A DNA stretch of 64,000 nucleotides from UBA5796 sp040752455 (GCA_049324115.1 JBMOMN010000021.1:1-64000), one strand, 5' to 3'. Positions 44,528 to 53,871 are shown, counted from the first letter of the stretch. Made by a program: numbers and translations. Notes: generated from the letters alone by a model not told the origin.

Positions 44528-47053
44528 ATGCGTTACGGTACTTTTGACGATGAGCGCCGCGAATATATCATTACGCGCCCCGATACCCCTCTGCCCTGGA
44601 TCAACTATCTCGGCAGCAGCTCCTGTTTTGGGCTGATCTCCAATACCGCCGGGGGATATTCTTTTTACAAGGATGCCCGCCTGCGGCGCCTGACCCGTTA
44701 CCGTTACAACAACGCCCCGCTGGATATGGGCGGGCGCTACATTTACCTGCGGGATGACGATCCGCAGCGCGCGGGACCCCTGGCCTGGTCGCCGTCATGG
44801 ATGCCGGCGCGGGTCCCGCTGGATTCTTACCAGTGCCGCCACGGGATGGGATACACGGCCATCAGCTCCTCGCTGGCGGGGATCGAGGCCCAAACCCGAT
44901 ACTTCGTCCCGCTGGGCGATTTCCTCGAAATCTGGGAGTTGACCCTCACCAACCGCCGCGCCGGACCCGCCGACCTGTCCGTTTTTGGGGCGGTCGAATT
45001 CGCCCTGTGGGACGCCCTCGACGATGCCACCAACTTCCAGCGCAACTATTCGGTGGGCGAGGTTGAAGTTTCTCCCTTCTCCCTGCCAGGGGGAAGGGTT
45101 GGGGATGAGGGTGAAACTCAGATCATTTACCACAAGACCGAATACCGCGAACGCCGCGACCATTTCGCCTTCTTCGCCTGCTCTGAACCGCTGGCGGGGT
45201 TCGACACCGACCGGGAGGCCTTCCTGGGTCCCTACCGGGGCTGGGAGTCGCCGTCCGCAGTGGGATCAGGCCAAACGTCCAATTCGGTGGCGCACGGTTG
45301 GCAGCCCATCGGGGCGCTGCACGCCCGGGTCCGGTTGGAGGCCGGGGAGCGGAAAAAGGTCATCTTCATCCTGGGCTATCACGAGAACCCCAAGGAGGCC
45401 AAGTTCGACCCGCCCGGCACGCAGACCATCAACAAGAAAACGGTTTTGCCGATCATCGAAAAATACCAGCAAGCCGAGGAGGTGGAGCGGGCTTTTGAGG
45501 CGCTGCGAAAATATTGGGACGGCCTGCTGGGAAAACTTGCGGTGAAGACCCCCGACATCCACACCGACCGCATGGTCAATATCTGGAACGCCTACCAGGT
45601 GATGACCACGTTCAACCTGAGCCGTTCGGCCTCGTACTTCGAGAGCGGGGTCGGGCGCGGCATGGGTTTCCGCGACTCGAACCAGGACCTGCTCGGTTTC
45701 ATGCACCTGCTCCCGGAGCGCGCCCGCCAGCGGATTTTGGACCTGGCCGCCACGCAACTGCCGACCGGCGGGGCCTACCACCAGTACCAGCCGCTGACCC
45801 GGCGCGGCAACAACGACGTCGGCTCCGGTTTCAACGACGATCCGCTCTGGCTGGTGCTGTCGGTGACGGCTTATGTCAAAGAGACCGGCGACTGGAGCAT
45901 CCTCGACGAGCCTGTGGTTTACGATAACCAACCCGGCAGCGAAACGCCGCTTTACGAGCATTTGCAGCGTTCGATCCGCTACACCCTCGACCGCCTCGGC
46001 CCGCACGGACTCCCGCTGATCGGCCGCGCCGACTGGAACGACTGCCTCAACCTGAACTGCTTCTCCGACAGCCCCGGCCAGTCATTCCAGACCACGACCA
46101 ACAAGGACGGCAAGGTGGCCGAGAGCGTGTTCATTGCCGGGTTGTTCGTCCTGGCGGCGAAGGAGATGGCGGAACTGGCTGAACGCTATGAAGCTGCCAG
46201 ACCTTCATCCTTCGTCTTTCATCCTTCATCTTTTTACCTGAATGCCGCCCTGGACATGGAGAAAGTCATCTGGCAGCACGGCTGGGACGGCGAGTGGTTC
46301 CGCCGCGCCTACGACGATTTCGGGAACGTCCTCGGCTCGAAGGAAAACGACGAAGGTCGCATCTTCATCGAGCCGCAGGGGATGTGCGTCATGGCCGGGC
46401 TGGGGCTGGGCGACGGCCGGGCCGAAAAGGCGCTGGAGTCGGTGGCGGAGCACCTCGCCACCCCGCACGGGATCGTGCTGCACCAGCCGGCTTTCACGCG
46501 CTACTACCTGCACCTGGGCGAGATTTCGTCCTACCCGCCGGGGTACAAGGAAAATGCCGGGGTGTTCTGCCATACCAACCCCTGGATCATGATCGCCGAA
46601 GCGATGCTCGGTCGCGGCGACCGGGCTTATGATTATTACCTGCGGATCAACCCCTCGGCGCGGGAGGCTTTGAGCGAAATCCACCGTTGCGAACCCTACG
46701 TCTACGCCCAGATGATCGCCGGGAAGGACGCGCCCGCGCACGGCGAGGCCAAGAACTCCTGGCTGACCGGGACCGCAGCCTGGAATTACGTCGCCGTCAC
46801 GCAGTGGATTTTGGGTATCCGCCCGGCGTATGAGGGGTTACAAATTGCGCCGGTCATCCCCTCGGCCTGGAGCGGCTTCGAAGCGGTACGCAGCTTCCGG
46901 GGAGTCCGCTACGCCATCCGGGTGGAACGGCAGGGTCCGGGGAACGGGGTCCGGCTGGAGGTGGACGGGAATCCCGTCGAGGGCGACCTCATCCCCCTCC
47001 CGCCCGAAGGGACGGTTGAAGTTCAAGTGGACGTCAGGTTAGGTGAAAAGTGA
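44528..47053 (+). CDS. GH94 cellobiose/cellodextrin phosphorylase
   Basis: An 841-residue cytoplasmic phosphorylase. It opens MRYGTFDDERREYIITRPDTP-like, as in cellobiose phosphorylases, and has RADWNDCLN with the catalytic acid D502 in the alpha-barrel domain. It splits an imported beta-glucan disaccharide with phosphate to sugar-1-phosphate plus glucose, saving ATP. Two low-complexity repeats are inserted in frame: 45074-45115 (SPFSLPGGRVGDEGE) and about 46202-46236 (PSSFVFHPSSF). The gene has AGGAG before the start, follows the transporter and overlaps GH1 by GTGA. Cellobiose versus other beta-glucosides cannot be told by eye. Confidence 0.93.
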   Translation: MRYGTFDDERREYIITRPDTPLPWINYLGSSSCFGLISNTAGGYSFYKDARLRRLTRYRYNNAPLDMGGRYIYLRDDDPQRAGPLAWSPSWMPARVPLDSYQCRHGMGYTAISSSLAGIEAQTRYFVPLGDFLEIWELTLTNRRAGPADLSVFGAVEFALWDALDDATNFQRNYSVGEVEVSPFSLPGGRVGDEGETQIIYHKTEYRERRDHFAFFACSEPLAGFDTDREAFLGPYRGWESPSAVGSGQTSNSVAHGWQPIGALHARVRLEAGERKKVIFILGYHENPKEAKFDPPGTQTINKKTVLPIIEKYQQAEEVERAFEALRKYWDGLLGKLAVKTPDIHTDRMVNIWNAYQVMTTFNLSRSASYFESGVGRGMGFRDSNQDLLGFMHLLPERARQRILDLAATQLPTGGAYHQYQPLTRRGNNDVGSGFNDDPLWLVLSVTAYVKETGDWSILDEPVVYDNQPGSETPLYEHLQRSIRYTLDRLGPHGLPLIGRADWNDCLNLNCFSDSPGQSFQTTTNKDGKVAESVFIAGLFVLAAKEMAELAERYEAARPSSFVFHPSSFYLNAALDMEKVIWQHGWDGEWFRRAYDDFGNVLGSKENDEGRIFIEPQGMCVMAGLGLGDGRAEKALESVAEHLATPHGIVLHQPAFTRYYLHLGEISSYPPGYKENAGVFCHTNPWIMIAEAMLGRGDRAYDYYLRINPSAREALSEIHRCEPYVYAQMIAGKDAPAHGEAKNSWLTGTAAWNYVAVTQWILGIRPAYEGLQIAPVIPSAWSGFEAVRSFRGVRYAIRVERQGPGNGVRLEVDGNPVEGDLIPLPPEGTVEVQVDVRLGEK
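45074..45115 (+). repeat. Palindromic repeat inserted in frame in GH94
   Basis: CCCTTCTCCCT and AGGGGGAAGGG pair around a GCC loop with one G-T wobble, followed by a ttggggatgaggg tail. The layout matches the repeat in the DGR1 target at 2503-2541. Confidence 0.75.
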
Positions 47054-48402
47054 GCGACCAACATTTATTGTTTCCAAAGGATTTCGTTTGGGGGGCGGCC
47101 ACTGCCGCGTACCAGATCGAGGGGGCCTGGGACGAGGACGGCAAGGGCGAAAGCATCTGGGACCGGTTCAGCCACACGCCGGGGAAGGTGGAGAACGGCG
47201 ATACGGGCGACACGGCCTGCGACCATTACCACCGCTGGCGGGAGGACCTGGCCCTGATGAAGGAGATCGGCCTGCGGGCCTACCGCTTTTCGGTCTCCTG
47301 GCCGCGGGTGCTGCCGGAGGGACGCGGCAGGCTCAACCCGGCCGGCCTCGATTTTTACAGCCGCCTGGTGGACGGTTTGCTCGAAGCGGGGATCGAGCCG
47401 TTCGTCACGCTGTATCACTGGGATTTGCCGCAGCGTCTCCAGGATGAGGGCGGCTGGCCGGCGCGGGCGAGCGTGGAGGCGTTTGCCGGGTACGCGGAGG
47501 CCGTCAGCCGCGCCCTGGGCGACCGGGTGCGGAACTGGATCACGCTGAACGAACCCTGGGTCAGCGCCTTCGTCGGCTACCGGGACGGGCGTCACGCGCC
47601 GGGTCACACGGACCTGCGCGAGGCGCTGGCAGCCGCCCATCACCTGCTGCTGGCCCACGCCCAGGCTTTACCAGCTTTGCGCGGCAACTGCCCGGACGCG
47701 AATATCGGCATCACCCTGAATTTCACCCCGCAGGAACCCGCCTCCTCCAGCCTGGCCGACCGGGATACGGCGCGCCGGATTGACGGCACCATCAACCGCT
47801 GGTTCCTCGACCCGCTGGCCGGGCGCGGCTACCCGGCGGACATGGTCGCTGCCTTCGGCGATCCGATGGGCTTCGTCCAGCCGGGAGATATGGAAACCAT
47901 CGCCGCGCCGGTGGATTTCCTGGGCGTCAATTATTACACCCGCAACATCGCCCGCTCGGAGGCGGTCAGCGAAAAAGAAAATTCCCCGCGCACGGTCTTC
48001 CGCGGGGACGAGATCACCGAAATGGATTGGGAGGTCTACCCGGAGGGGCTGTTCCGGCTGCTGGGGCGGCTGCACTTCGGGTACGATTTCCCCGCCATCT
48101 ACGTCACCGAGAACGGCGCAGCCTTCGACGACCGGCTCGGCCCGGACGGGCAGGTGGACGACCCGGCGCGCCTGTCGTACATCCGGCGTCACCTGGAAAA
48201 AGCGCGCCAGGCCATCGAGATCGGCGTGCCGTTGAAGGGCTATTTCGCCTGGTCGCTGATGGACAATTTCGAGTGGGCCTTCGGCTATTCCAAACGCTTC
48301 GGCCTGGTCTACGTGGATTACCCGACCCAGCAGCGCACCCTGAAATCCAGCGCGAAATGGTACGGGCAGGTGATCCGTGAGAATGCCGGGGAATCGGGAT
48401 GA
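47050..48402 (+). CDS. GH1 beta-glucosidase
   Basis: A 450-residue GH1 enzyme. It opens FPKDFVWGAATAAYQIEGAW, has the acid/base E168 in TLNEPW and the nucleophile E354 in VTENGAAFDD, both at positions normal for the family. There is no signal peptide, so it acts in the cytoplasm on beta-glucosides brought in by the neighbouring transporter. The GTG start overlaps the GH94 stop, and its end overlaps the cupin gene by ATGA. Confidence 0.96.
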   Translation: MSDQHLLFPKDFVWGAATAAYQIEGAWDEDGKGESIWDRFSHTPGKVENGDTGDTACDHYHRWREDLALMKEIGLRAYRFSVSWPRVLPEGRGRLNPAGLDFYSRLVDGLLEAGIEPFVTLYHWDLPQRLQDEGGWPARASVEAFAGYAEAVSRALGDRVRNWITLNEPWVSAFVGYRDGRHAPGHTDLREALAAAHHLLLAHAQALPALRGNCPDANIGITLNFTPQEPASSSLADRDTARRIDGTINRWFLDPLAGRGYPADMVAAFGDPMGFVQPGDMETIAAPVDFLGVNYYTRNIARSEAVSEKENSPRTVFRGDEITEMDWEVYPEGLFRLLGRLHFGYDFPAIYVTENGAAFDDRLGPDGQVDDPARLSYIRRHLEKARQAIEIGVPLKGYFAWSLMDNFEWAFGYSKRFGLVYVDYPTQQRTLKSSAKWYGQVIRENAGESG

Positions 48403-48812
48403 ACGAGGACTGGCTGCAAATCCACAGTTACGAGGGCGAGGGCTTCCAGCCGCTGGTTTTTTTCAACGGCTGGAGGGTGGCGGTCCTGAATTACCTGGAC
48501 GACATCCGCCCGGAGCGCAACGACCGGATGGAGCGCCACACCCAAACCGACGAGGTCTTCGTGCTGGTCAAGGGACGGGGGGTGCTGGTCATCGGCGGCA
48601 ACGGGCCGCAGGTGGAGGGCGTGTATCCCCAGGTGATGGAGACGGGAAAAATCTACAACGTGCGGCGCAACACCTGGCACACGATCCTGCTCAGCCGGGA
48701 GGCTTCGGTGCTGATCGTGGAGGAGCGGGATACGGGGGAACATAATTCGGAGTTTACGGCGCTCCCGGCAGCGCTCCACCGCCGGATCGTGGAGCTGGCC
48801 CCGGAGGGTTGA
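48399..48812 (+). CDS. Small cupin-fold protein
   Basis: A 137-residue protein with a single cupin barrel: RHTQTDEVFVLVKGRGVLVIGG (motif 1, with His and Glu) and KIYNVRRNTWHTILL (motif 2, with His). It could be a metal-dependent sugar isomerase or a sugar-binding protein. It is the last gene of the sugar operon, coupled to GH1. The exact role is unknown. Confidence 0.8.
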   Translation: MNEDWLQIHSYEGEGFQPLVFFNGWRVAVLNYLDDIRPERNDRMERHTQTDEVFVLVKGRGVLVIGGNGPQVEGVYPQVMETGKIYNVRRNTWHTILLSREASVLIVEERDTGEHNSEFTALPAALHRRIVELAPEG

Positions 48813-48856
48813 AAAAAGGCGGCTCTCCCGTTTTCGACGGGAAAAACCTTTTGAAA

Positions 48857-48924
48857 CACGAAGGAACACCAAGTCAACGAAGGAACACAAAGGAAAACCT
48901 TCGTGACCCTTTGTGCCCTTCGTG
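48857..48924. repeat. CACGAAGG/CCTTCGTG inverted repeat
   Basis: Repeated caaggaacacgaagg-type units face ccttcgtg and ctttgtg units, forming a long imperfect stem after the cupin gene. It may end the sugar operon. The 257-base spacer holds no gene. Confidence 0.7.
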
Positions 48925-49069
48925 GTAAAAATTCTTGCAGACGTGTGCCTGCGGTTCTTTGCAGGCAAAAAGCAAGGAGTTAACTTGTAAGGTACTAAAA
49001 GGTTTTCTCAAAAATCTGTCCGGTAGAGAAACCCCGAAATGGCGTTGGGAATGGGCGCCCGGCCCGTGA

Positions 49070-49450
49070 TCAGGAAGGAGCAGGAGGCCAGGCCGGAGGC
49101 TCGTTTGAGTGCTGGATGGCCGTGAACAACTCGTTCGAGCTGGAGATGGCGAACGCCTGTTTTTCGTAAAGGTGGATGATGTTGTCGCGGGTGTTCAGGA
49201 CGATCAGGCGCACGTTCTGGATGTCCGACAGGGTGGCCATCAAACAGCATGGGTCTATCGAGGTGGTGATCTCATCCCCGTTGAGGATGATCACCTCCGG
49301 TTTCAATTGCGAAATCTTGCGGACCAGGGCGGCCGGGTCATCCGACGGGATGCTCATCAAGGTGAACTTTCCGTTCGCGCCCAGCAGGCTTTCGATCCCG
49401 CCCAGAAGGAGGGATTGAACGTTGACGATCAGAACGCGCTTGGGGTGCAT
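49070..49450 (-). CDS. Degenerate receiver-like protein
   Basis: A 126-residue protein with the layout of a response-regulator receiver domain (RVLIVNVQSLLLGGIESLL, KPEVIILNGDE). The acidic pair after strand 1 is replaced by N10-V11, and the phosphorylated aspartate position holds N57. No output domain follows. Phosphorylation is therefore unlikely. It lies downstream of the NarL-type pair on the same strand, 258 bases away. It could be a phosphorylation-independent signalling partner or a decaying gene. Confidence 0.6.
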   Translation of the reverse strand: MHPKRVLIVNVQSLLLGGIESLLGANGKFTLMSIPSDDPAALVRKISQLKPEVIILNGDEITTSIDPCCLMATLSDIQNVRLIVLNTRDNIIHLYEKQAFAISSSNELFTAIQHSNEPPAWPPAPS

Positions 49451-49708
49451 GGGTTGCCTAATCCTGGTGAATTTGGTTGAATTTGATCCTGTTGTATGAA
49501 ATTATAGGTAGTCCCCCGGTCGGAGTCTATAAATTTTCGTAAACAACGGGGTAAATAAATAGCCAAACGGGGATTAAGCTTGGCTCCAAAAAGAGCCATG
49601 CCCCCATAGTCCTTAATGTTTAGCGCGATAAACTTTGCCAGCCTGATGTTTACGTGACCTAATCGGGAGGCTGGTCCTGCGCGCCCCCGGAGAGCCGCTC
49701 CCTATGGG

Positions 49709-50386
49709 TTACAGCAGGTCCCCGTTCCCTTTCGCCTGCCCGTTGGCCAGGCCGTGTTTGCGGGCGTAGTTGGCTGTTTCCTGCCGGTTGTGGAAGTTCA
49801 ATTTCTGCATGATGTTGTGAACGTGGACCCTGACGGTATTCTCGCTGATGGACAGGTTTTCCGCAATTTCGGCGTTGCTGAAACCGGCGCCCATCTCTGC
49901 CAGGATTTCGATCTCGCGTATCGTCAGGGAAGCCTGGGACTGGCTGTCGGTGTTGCTCCGCGCGGAAACGATGGGCAGGAGTTCGTCCAACATGCGGCTG
50001 AGGGTGGCCCGCGAGACGGCCAGTTCGCCGCGCTTCAAGCGCCGCAACGCGGACAGCAGGGCCGTCGCCGGGATGTCCTTCATCAGGAAGCCCCTGGCCC
50101 CGTGCCGGATCGCAGTAAAGGCCAGTTCCTCCGAGGCGTGGATGGTGAGGAAGACCACGTTGACGTTCCGGCTTTTTTCGAGGATCTGGGAGATGGTTTT
50201 CTCGCCCGAACCGTCGGGCAGGCCCAGGTCCATGATGACCAGGTCGGGTTTCTGGGTCTCCACCAGGGAGACGGCCTCCCGGATGGTGCCGGCCTGGCCC
50301 ACCAGTTGGAAATCCGGCTGCGAGGTCAACAACCTTGCCAGGCCGTCCCGGAAGAGAGAGTGATCGTCAACGATTATGGTTTTCAT
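49709..50386 (-). CDS. NarL/FixJ-family response regulator
   Basis: A 225-residue regulator. The receiver has D7-D8 and the phosphoacceptor D53 (IMDLGLPDG), with a LuxR-type helix-turn-helix at the C-terminus (LTIREIEILAEMGAGFSNAEIAENL split, then SENTVRVHVHNIMQKL). It is three bases downstream of the histidine kinase gene, which should phosphorylate it. Target genes are not evident. Confidence 0.94.
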   Translation of the reverse strand: MKTIIVDDHSLFRDGLARLLTSQPDFQLVGQAGTIREAVSLVETQKPDLVIMDLGLPDGSGEKTISQILEKSRNVNVVFLTIHASEELAFTAIRHGARGFLMKDIPATALLSALRRLKRGELAVSRATLSRMLDELLPIVSARSNTDSQSQASLTIREIEILAEMGAGFSNAEIAENLSISENTVRVHVHNIMQKLNFHNRQETANYARKHGLANGQAKGNGDLL

Positions 50387-50389
50387 AGG

Positions 50390-51778
50390 TTAGCCCTCGT
50401 AAGGTGTGAAAAGTATGATGCGCGTGCCGTTGTTGGGGTTGGATGCGATGTCCAGCCGGGCGTTGCTCTCCAGCGCCCGTTCTTTCATGTTTTGCAGGCC
50501 GAAATGCCCGTTCTGGACGGGACGGCTGGTGTCGTAACCGATCCCGTCGTCCTCCACCTTGATCTCCAGGCCGTCCTCCAGCCACTGCAAGTTGACGTCC
50601 ACTTTTCGGGCGTGGGCGTGTTTCTCGATGTTGGTCAGGATCTCCTGGAAGATGTAGAAGATGTTGCGCTGGGTGAGGTGGTCCAGGCCGCGTCTCTCGC
50701 CCAACTGGTGCAGCCTGACGTGAAAATTGGCCCGCTGGCTGATCTTCTCGGCGTAATTCAGCAGGGTGTTGTTCAGGTTCGAGTTCTCGTCGGGGCTTAG
50801 TTTGATCAGCACCTCCCGCATCTGGTCGTAGGCTTCTTTCGCGACGTCCCGCAGGGTCTCGACTTCCCGGCGCATGGCATCCGCCCTGGTCGAGTCGAAT
50901 TCGAGGCTGATCTGGTCCAGCCGGAGGCGGATGAAGGCCAGGCTGTGGCCGAGCGTATCGTGGACGTCGCGGGCAATGCGCTGCTGCTCGGATTCCACCA
51001 TCCTGTTCTGGCTTTTCATCAATTGTTCGAGCTGGATGCGCCGGAAGGTGGACGCGACCACCGGGGCCACCTCGTTCAGGATGCGGGTATGGTCCTGGGA
51101 AGGCTGGCTGCGGTGCGGGAAATAGAGCCGCACGCCGGCGACGGGGACGTCCGAGAACGACAGGGGCAGGCAATAACAGGCCGCGACGTCCGACAGGGCG
51201 ATCATTTTGGGGTCGCGGCAGGGCTGCAGGAGCGCGCCTTCCCGTTCGGGGCTGGCTGCCAGGCACGGGCAGTCTTCCGCATTGCATTCGAGGGGCGAGT
51301 TGGCAATATCCAGGTCTTTTCTCGACGACCAGTTCAGGATGGGTTTGTATGTGCGGGTCTGCTGGTCGCAGGAATAGATCGTTGCGCCGCTCAGCGGCAT
51401 CACCACCTTGACGAATTGCAGGAACGCGTCGGCCAGGTCGTGGAACGCGTGGACTTCCTGCAACTGCATCCCCAGGTTGCCGACCAGGTTTTGGGAGTAG
51501 ACCATCCAGGCCAACTCCGACCGGCTGGCAGCCAGTTGCGAAAAGATGAGGCCCGCTGAAACCGGCAGGATGAGGCCGTAGAATAACAGTTCGTAAGCGA
51601 AAGTGTGCGGGGATTCTTCCAGCAGCGGGTAATGTTCCAGGAACTCATAGACGAAGACGCTCAGGCTCGCCAAGACGACCAGCCACCAGCGGTTTTTCAA
51701 TAACCAATCCCCCAGGCCGAGCCAACGGGTCCGTTTCGCAATTGCAACACCGGTCATTGTTTTCCGATTAGTGAACAT
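50390..51778 (-). CDS. Sensor histidine kinase with Cys-rich GAF-like domain
   Basis: A 462-residue kinase. Two N-terminal membrane helices are followed by a GAF-like sensor region, a HisKA_3 box (QQRIARDVHDTLGHSLAFIRL) and an HATPase domain (VEDDGIGYD, HFGLQNMKERA). The sensor region holds a cysteine cluster, CNAEDCPCLA, then a cysteine in LQPC and a CYC pair. In related kinases such cysteines bind Fe-S clusters or sense redox. ATG 51757 with GGAAAA upstream is an alternative start. Confidence 0.9.
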   Translation of the reverse strand: MFTNRKTMTGVAIAKRTRWLGLGDWLLKNRWWLVVLASLSVFVYEFLEHYPLLEESPHTFAYELLFYGLILPVSAGLIFSQLAASRSELAWMVYSQNLVGNLGMQLQEVHAFHDLADAFLQFVKVVMPLSGATIYSCDQQTRTYKPILNWSSRKDLDIANSPLECNAEDCPCLAASPEREGALLQPCRDPKMIALSDVAACYCLPLSFSDVPVAGVRLYFPHRSQPSQDHTRILNEVAPVVASTFRRIQLEQLMKSQNRMVESEQQRIARDVHDTLGHSLAFIRLRLDQISLEFDSTRADAMRREVETLRDVAKEAYDQMREVLIKLSPDENSNLNNTLLNYAEKISQRANFHVRLHQLGERRGLDHLTQRNIFYIFQEILTNIEKHAHARKVDVNLQWLEDGLEIKVEDDGIGYDTSRPVQNGHFGLQNMKERALESNARLDIASNPNNGTRIILFTPYEG

Positions 51779-52023
51779 AAAAAATTATTACATAGTGGAC
51801 ATTAAAAATCAAGTTAATCATAATTTACACAATCGTAAGTTGATGGCCGCAGCAGGTGATTGCGCGGCTTTATTCGGGTAAAGTGGATGGGCTTTAGCTG
51901 AATATTCGGCGTATTGTAGTGAATAACGCGGCGTTGGTCAAGCCGCAGACGGGGGACCAACTTCCGGCAGGGTGAACGCCCGCTGCCGCGCCGCAGGCTT
52001 GGGGTCCGGGACGCACCGGGCGG
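51779..52023. other. Spacer between histidine kinase and modB
   Basis: The first 50 bases are AT-rich and hold a possible minus-strand kinase promoter (TTGATT, 16 bases, TAATAA). The remainder is GC-rich, with no credible gene. An open frame at 51938-52297 is only an antisense-side shadow of modB. Confidence 0.4.
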
Positions 52024-52845
52024 CTAATAGACCCGGTCCTCGTCCAGTTGGCGCATCACGGCCAGCAGGACGAGCGAGACCAGCACCAGCACCACCGACA
52101 GGGCCACCGCCACGTCCAGGTTGCGCTCGAAGCCGAGGTAGATGGCGAGCGGCATGGTCTGGGTGACGCCCTCCAGGTTCCCGGCGAACAGGATCGTCGC
52201 CCCGAACTCGCCCAGCGCCCGGGTCCAGGCCAGGATCGCCCCGCTGACGAAGGCCCGCCCTGCCAGGGGGAACATCAACCGGCTGAACATCTGCCACTGG
52301 TTGGCGCCCTCCACGTGGGCGGCTTCCTCCAGTTGCGGGTCTATCCCGGCGAAGCCGATCCGCGCTGCCCGGACGAAAAGCGGGGCCGAGACGAAGGTCT
52401 GGGCGATGACCACGGCCGCGGTCGTGAAGGGCAGGCTGACGCCGAAGACCGCCAGCCAGCTCCCGAACAGGCCCTGGCGTCCGAAGGCGATCAACAGGGC
52501 CAGCCCCGCCACCGACGGCGGCAGCACGACCGGCAGGTCTATCAGCAGTTCGAGCGCGGCCCGCCCCCGGAAATCCCAGCGGGCCAGGATGTATGCCAGG
52601 GGCGTCCCGGCCAGGACGGAGATCAACACGCTCGTCAGGCTGGTCGCCAGGCTCAGCTTGAGGGCTGCCAGGGCCGTGCCCGAAAGGGCGTGGGAGAAGA
52701 AGTCCCCTCCGGCGGCGCGCAGGAACAGGGCCAGCAGCGGCAGGCCCAGCGTGACCACCAGCGCCAGCCCCGGCAGGACGAACAGCCAGTCTGAGCGGGT
52801 ATCGGGTTTTACCAGACGATGGGACGGTGAACGGCGCGGGCGCAT
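52024..52845 (-). CDS. modB: Molybdate ABC transporter permease
   Basis: A 273-residue permease with about six hydrophobic segments. It has the family residues LPVVLPPSVAGLALLIAFGR and the EAA loop EEAAHVEGANQWQMFSRLMFP. It carries molybdate (or tungstate) across the membrane. It follows modA by four bases. The ATPase gene modC is not present in the window, since the next gene downstream is the kinase. Confidence 0.93.
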   Translation of the reverse strand: MRPRRSPSHRLVKPDTRSDWLFVLPGLALVVTLGLPLLALFLRAAGGDFFSHALSGTALAALKLSLATSLTSVLISVLAGTPLAYILARWDFRGRAALELLIDLPVVLPPSVAGLALLIAFGRQGLFGSWLAVFGVSLPFTTAAVVIAQTFVSAPLFVRAARIGFAGIDPQLEEAAHVEGANQWQMFSRLMFPLAGRAFVSGAILAWTRALGEFGATILFAGNLEGVTQTMPLAIYLGFERNLDVAVALSVVLVLVSLVLLAVMRQLDEDRVY

Positions 52846-52849
52846 GGGA

Positions 52850-53635
52850 TCATTTCACGGGCAGGAAGCCCCATTTTTGCAGGATGGACTGCCCCTCCGC
52901 CGAAAGGACGTAGGCGATGAAATCCCGGGCGAGCGCGGGACTTTGGGCCTGGTCCAGGGCCGCCAGCGGATACGCGGCGACGACGTTTGCCTCCGCCGGG
53001 ATCTCGATGCTTGGCAGCTCCGGCGCGGCTGCCGCGTCCGAGGCGTAAACGATCCCCGCGTCCGCTTCGCCGAGCTGGACCTTGACGACCACCTGTTTCA
53101 CGTCGTTCTCGTAGGAGACGACGTTCGCCAGCACCCGGCCTTTGAACCCGCTTCCGAAGGTTTTGTCGAGCCGGTCGAGCGCCTGCACCGAATAATTCCC
53201 GACCGGCGCTTCCCTGGCCGCCAGGACGAGCCTGATCCCCTCCCCGGCCAGGTCTGACAGGTTCTCCAGCCCGGCGGGGTTGCCGGGCGGGAGGATGACG
53301 ACCAGCCGGTTGGCCAGGAAGGTTTCCGCCTCCCCCGCGCCGACGAACCCGCCCTGCACCAGGGCTTCCATTTCCTCCGCGTTGGCCGAAGCAAATACGT
53401 CGGCCCGGGCGCCATGCTCGATCTGGGCGCGCAGGGTGTGCGAGCCGCCGAAGTTGAACCTGACTTCGACGCCCGGGTTGGCGGCCTCGAAGTTCCTGCC
53501 GATCTCGTCGAAAGCCCCGGTCAGGGAGGCCGCGGCAAAGACCGTCAGCGTTTGGGGCGCGGGGTCCACGGTGGAGACACCGCAGGCCGAAAGCAGCGGC
53601 GTGAGGCAGAGCAGGGTGAGCAGGAATTTGTTCAT
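52850..53635 (-). CDS. modA: Molybdate-binding lipoprotein
   Basis: A 261-residue periplasmic-type binding protein with a lipobox (LSAC). It shows LTVFAAASLTGAFDEIG, FNFGGSHTLRAQIEHGA and GEADAGIVYASDA, the oxyanion-binding pattern of ModA. It delivers molybdate or tungstate to ModB. No molybdenum-cofactor riboswitch was recognised upstream. Confidence 0.94.
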   Translation of the reverse strand: MNKFLLTLLCLTPLLSACGVSTVDPAPQTLTVFAAASLTGAFDEIGRNFEAANPGVEVRFNFGGSHTLRAQIEHGARADVFASANAEEMEALVQGGFVGAGEAETFLANRLVVILPPGNPAGLENLSDLAGEGIRLVLAAREAPVGNYSVQALDRLDKTFGSGFKGRVLANVVSYENDVKQVVVKVQLGEADAGIVYASDAAAAPELPSIEIPAEANVVAAYPLAALDQAQSPALARDFIAYVLSAEGQSILQKWGFLPVK

Positions 53636-53871
53636 AAGGATCGTCCGGCTTGCGCCGGTCGGGTCGAGTTTATCAAACGATGCGGTTTTTTATAAGAGGC
53701 AGTGATCGCAGTATGCGCGGCGCGGCCAACTGGCTGTATAATTTCATCCATGGAAACCAGGCCCACCCGGCGCAAGGGACCGGCCCGGCCGCCGGCCGAG
53801 GGCGATTTCAGTCTGGCGCGGGAGGGGACGCCATATTTTCATTCAAACCTGATTTGCACATTGGAGGATAA

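Noticed and set aside
48857..48924. Possible CRISPR-like repeats
   Set aside because: The units are inverted and irregular, with no spacers of even length and no cas genes.
49451..49708. Possible tRNA or small RNA in the spacer
   Set aside because: Only short hairpins are seen (for example ggctccaaaaagagcc), with no cloverleaf or T-loop sequence.
53650..53871. A 73-codon frame before panB
   Set aside because: It spans the likely panB promoter and leader, with no family features or ribosome site.
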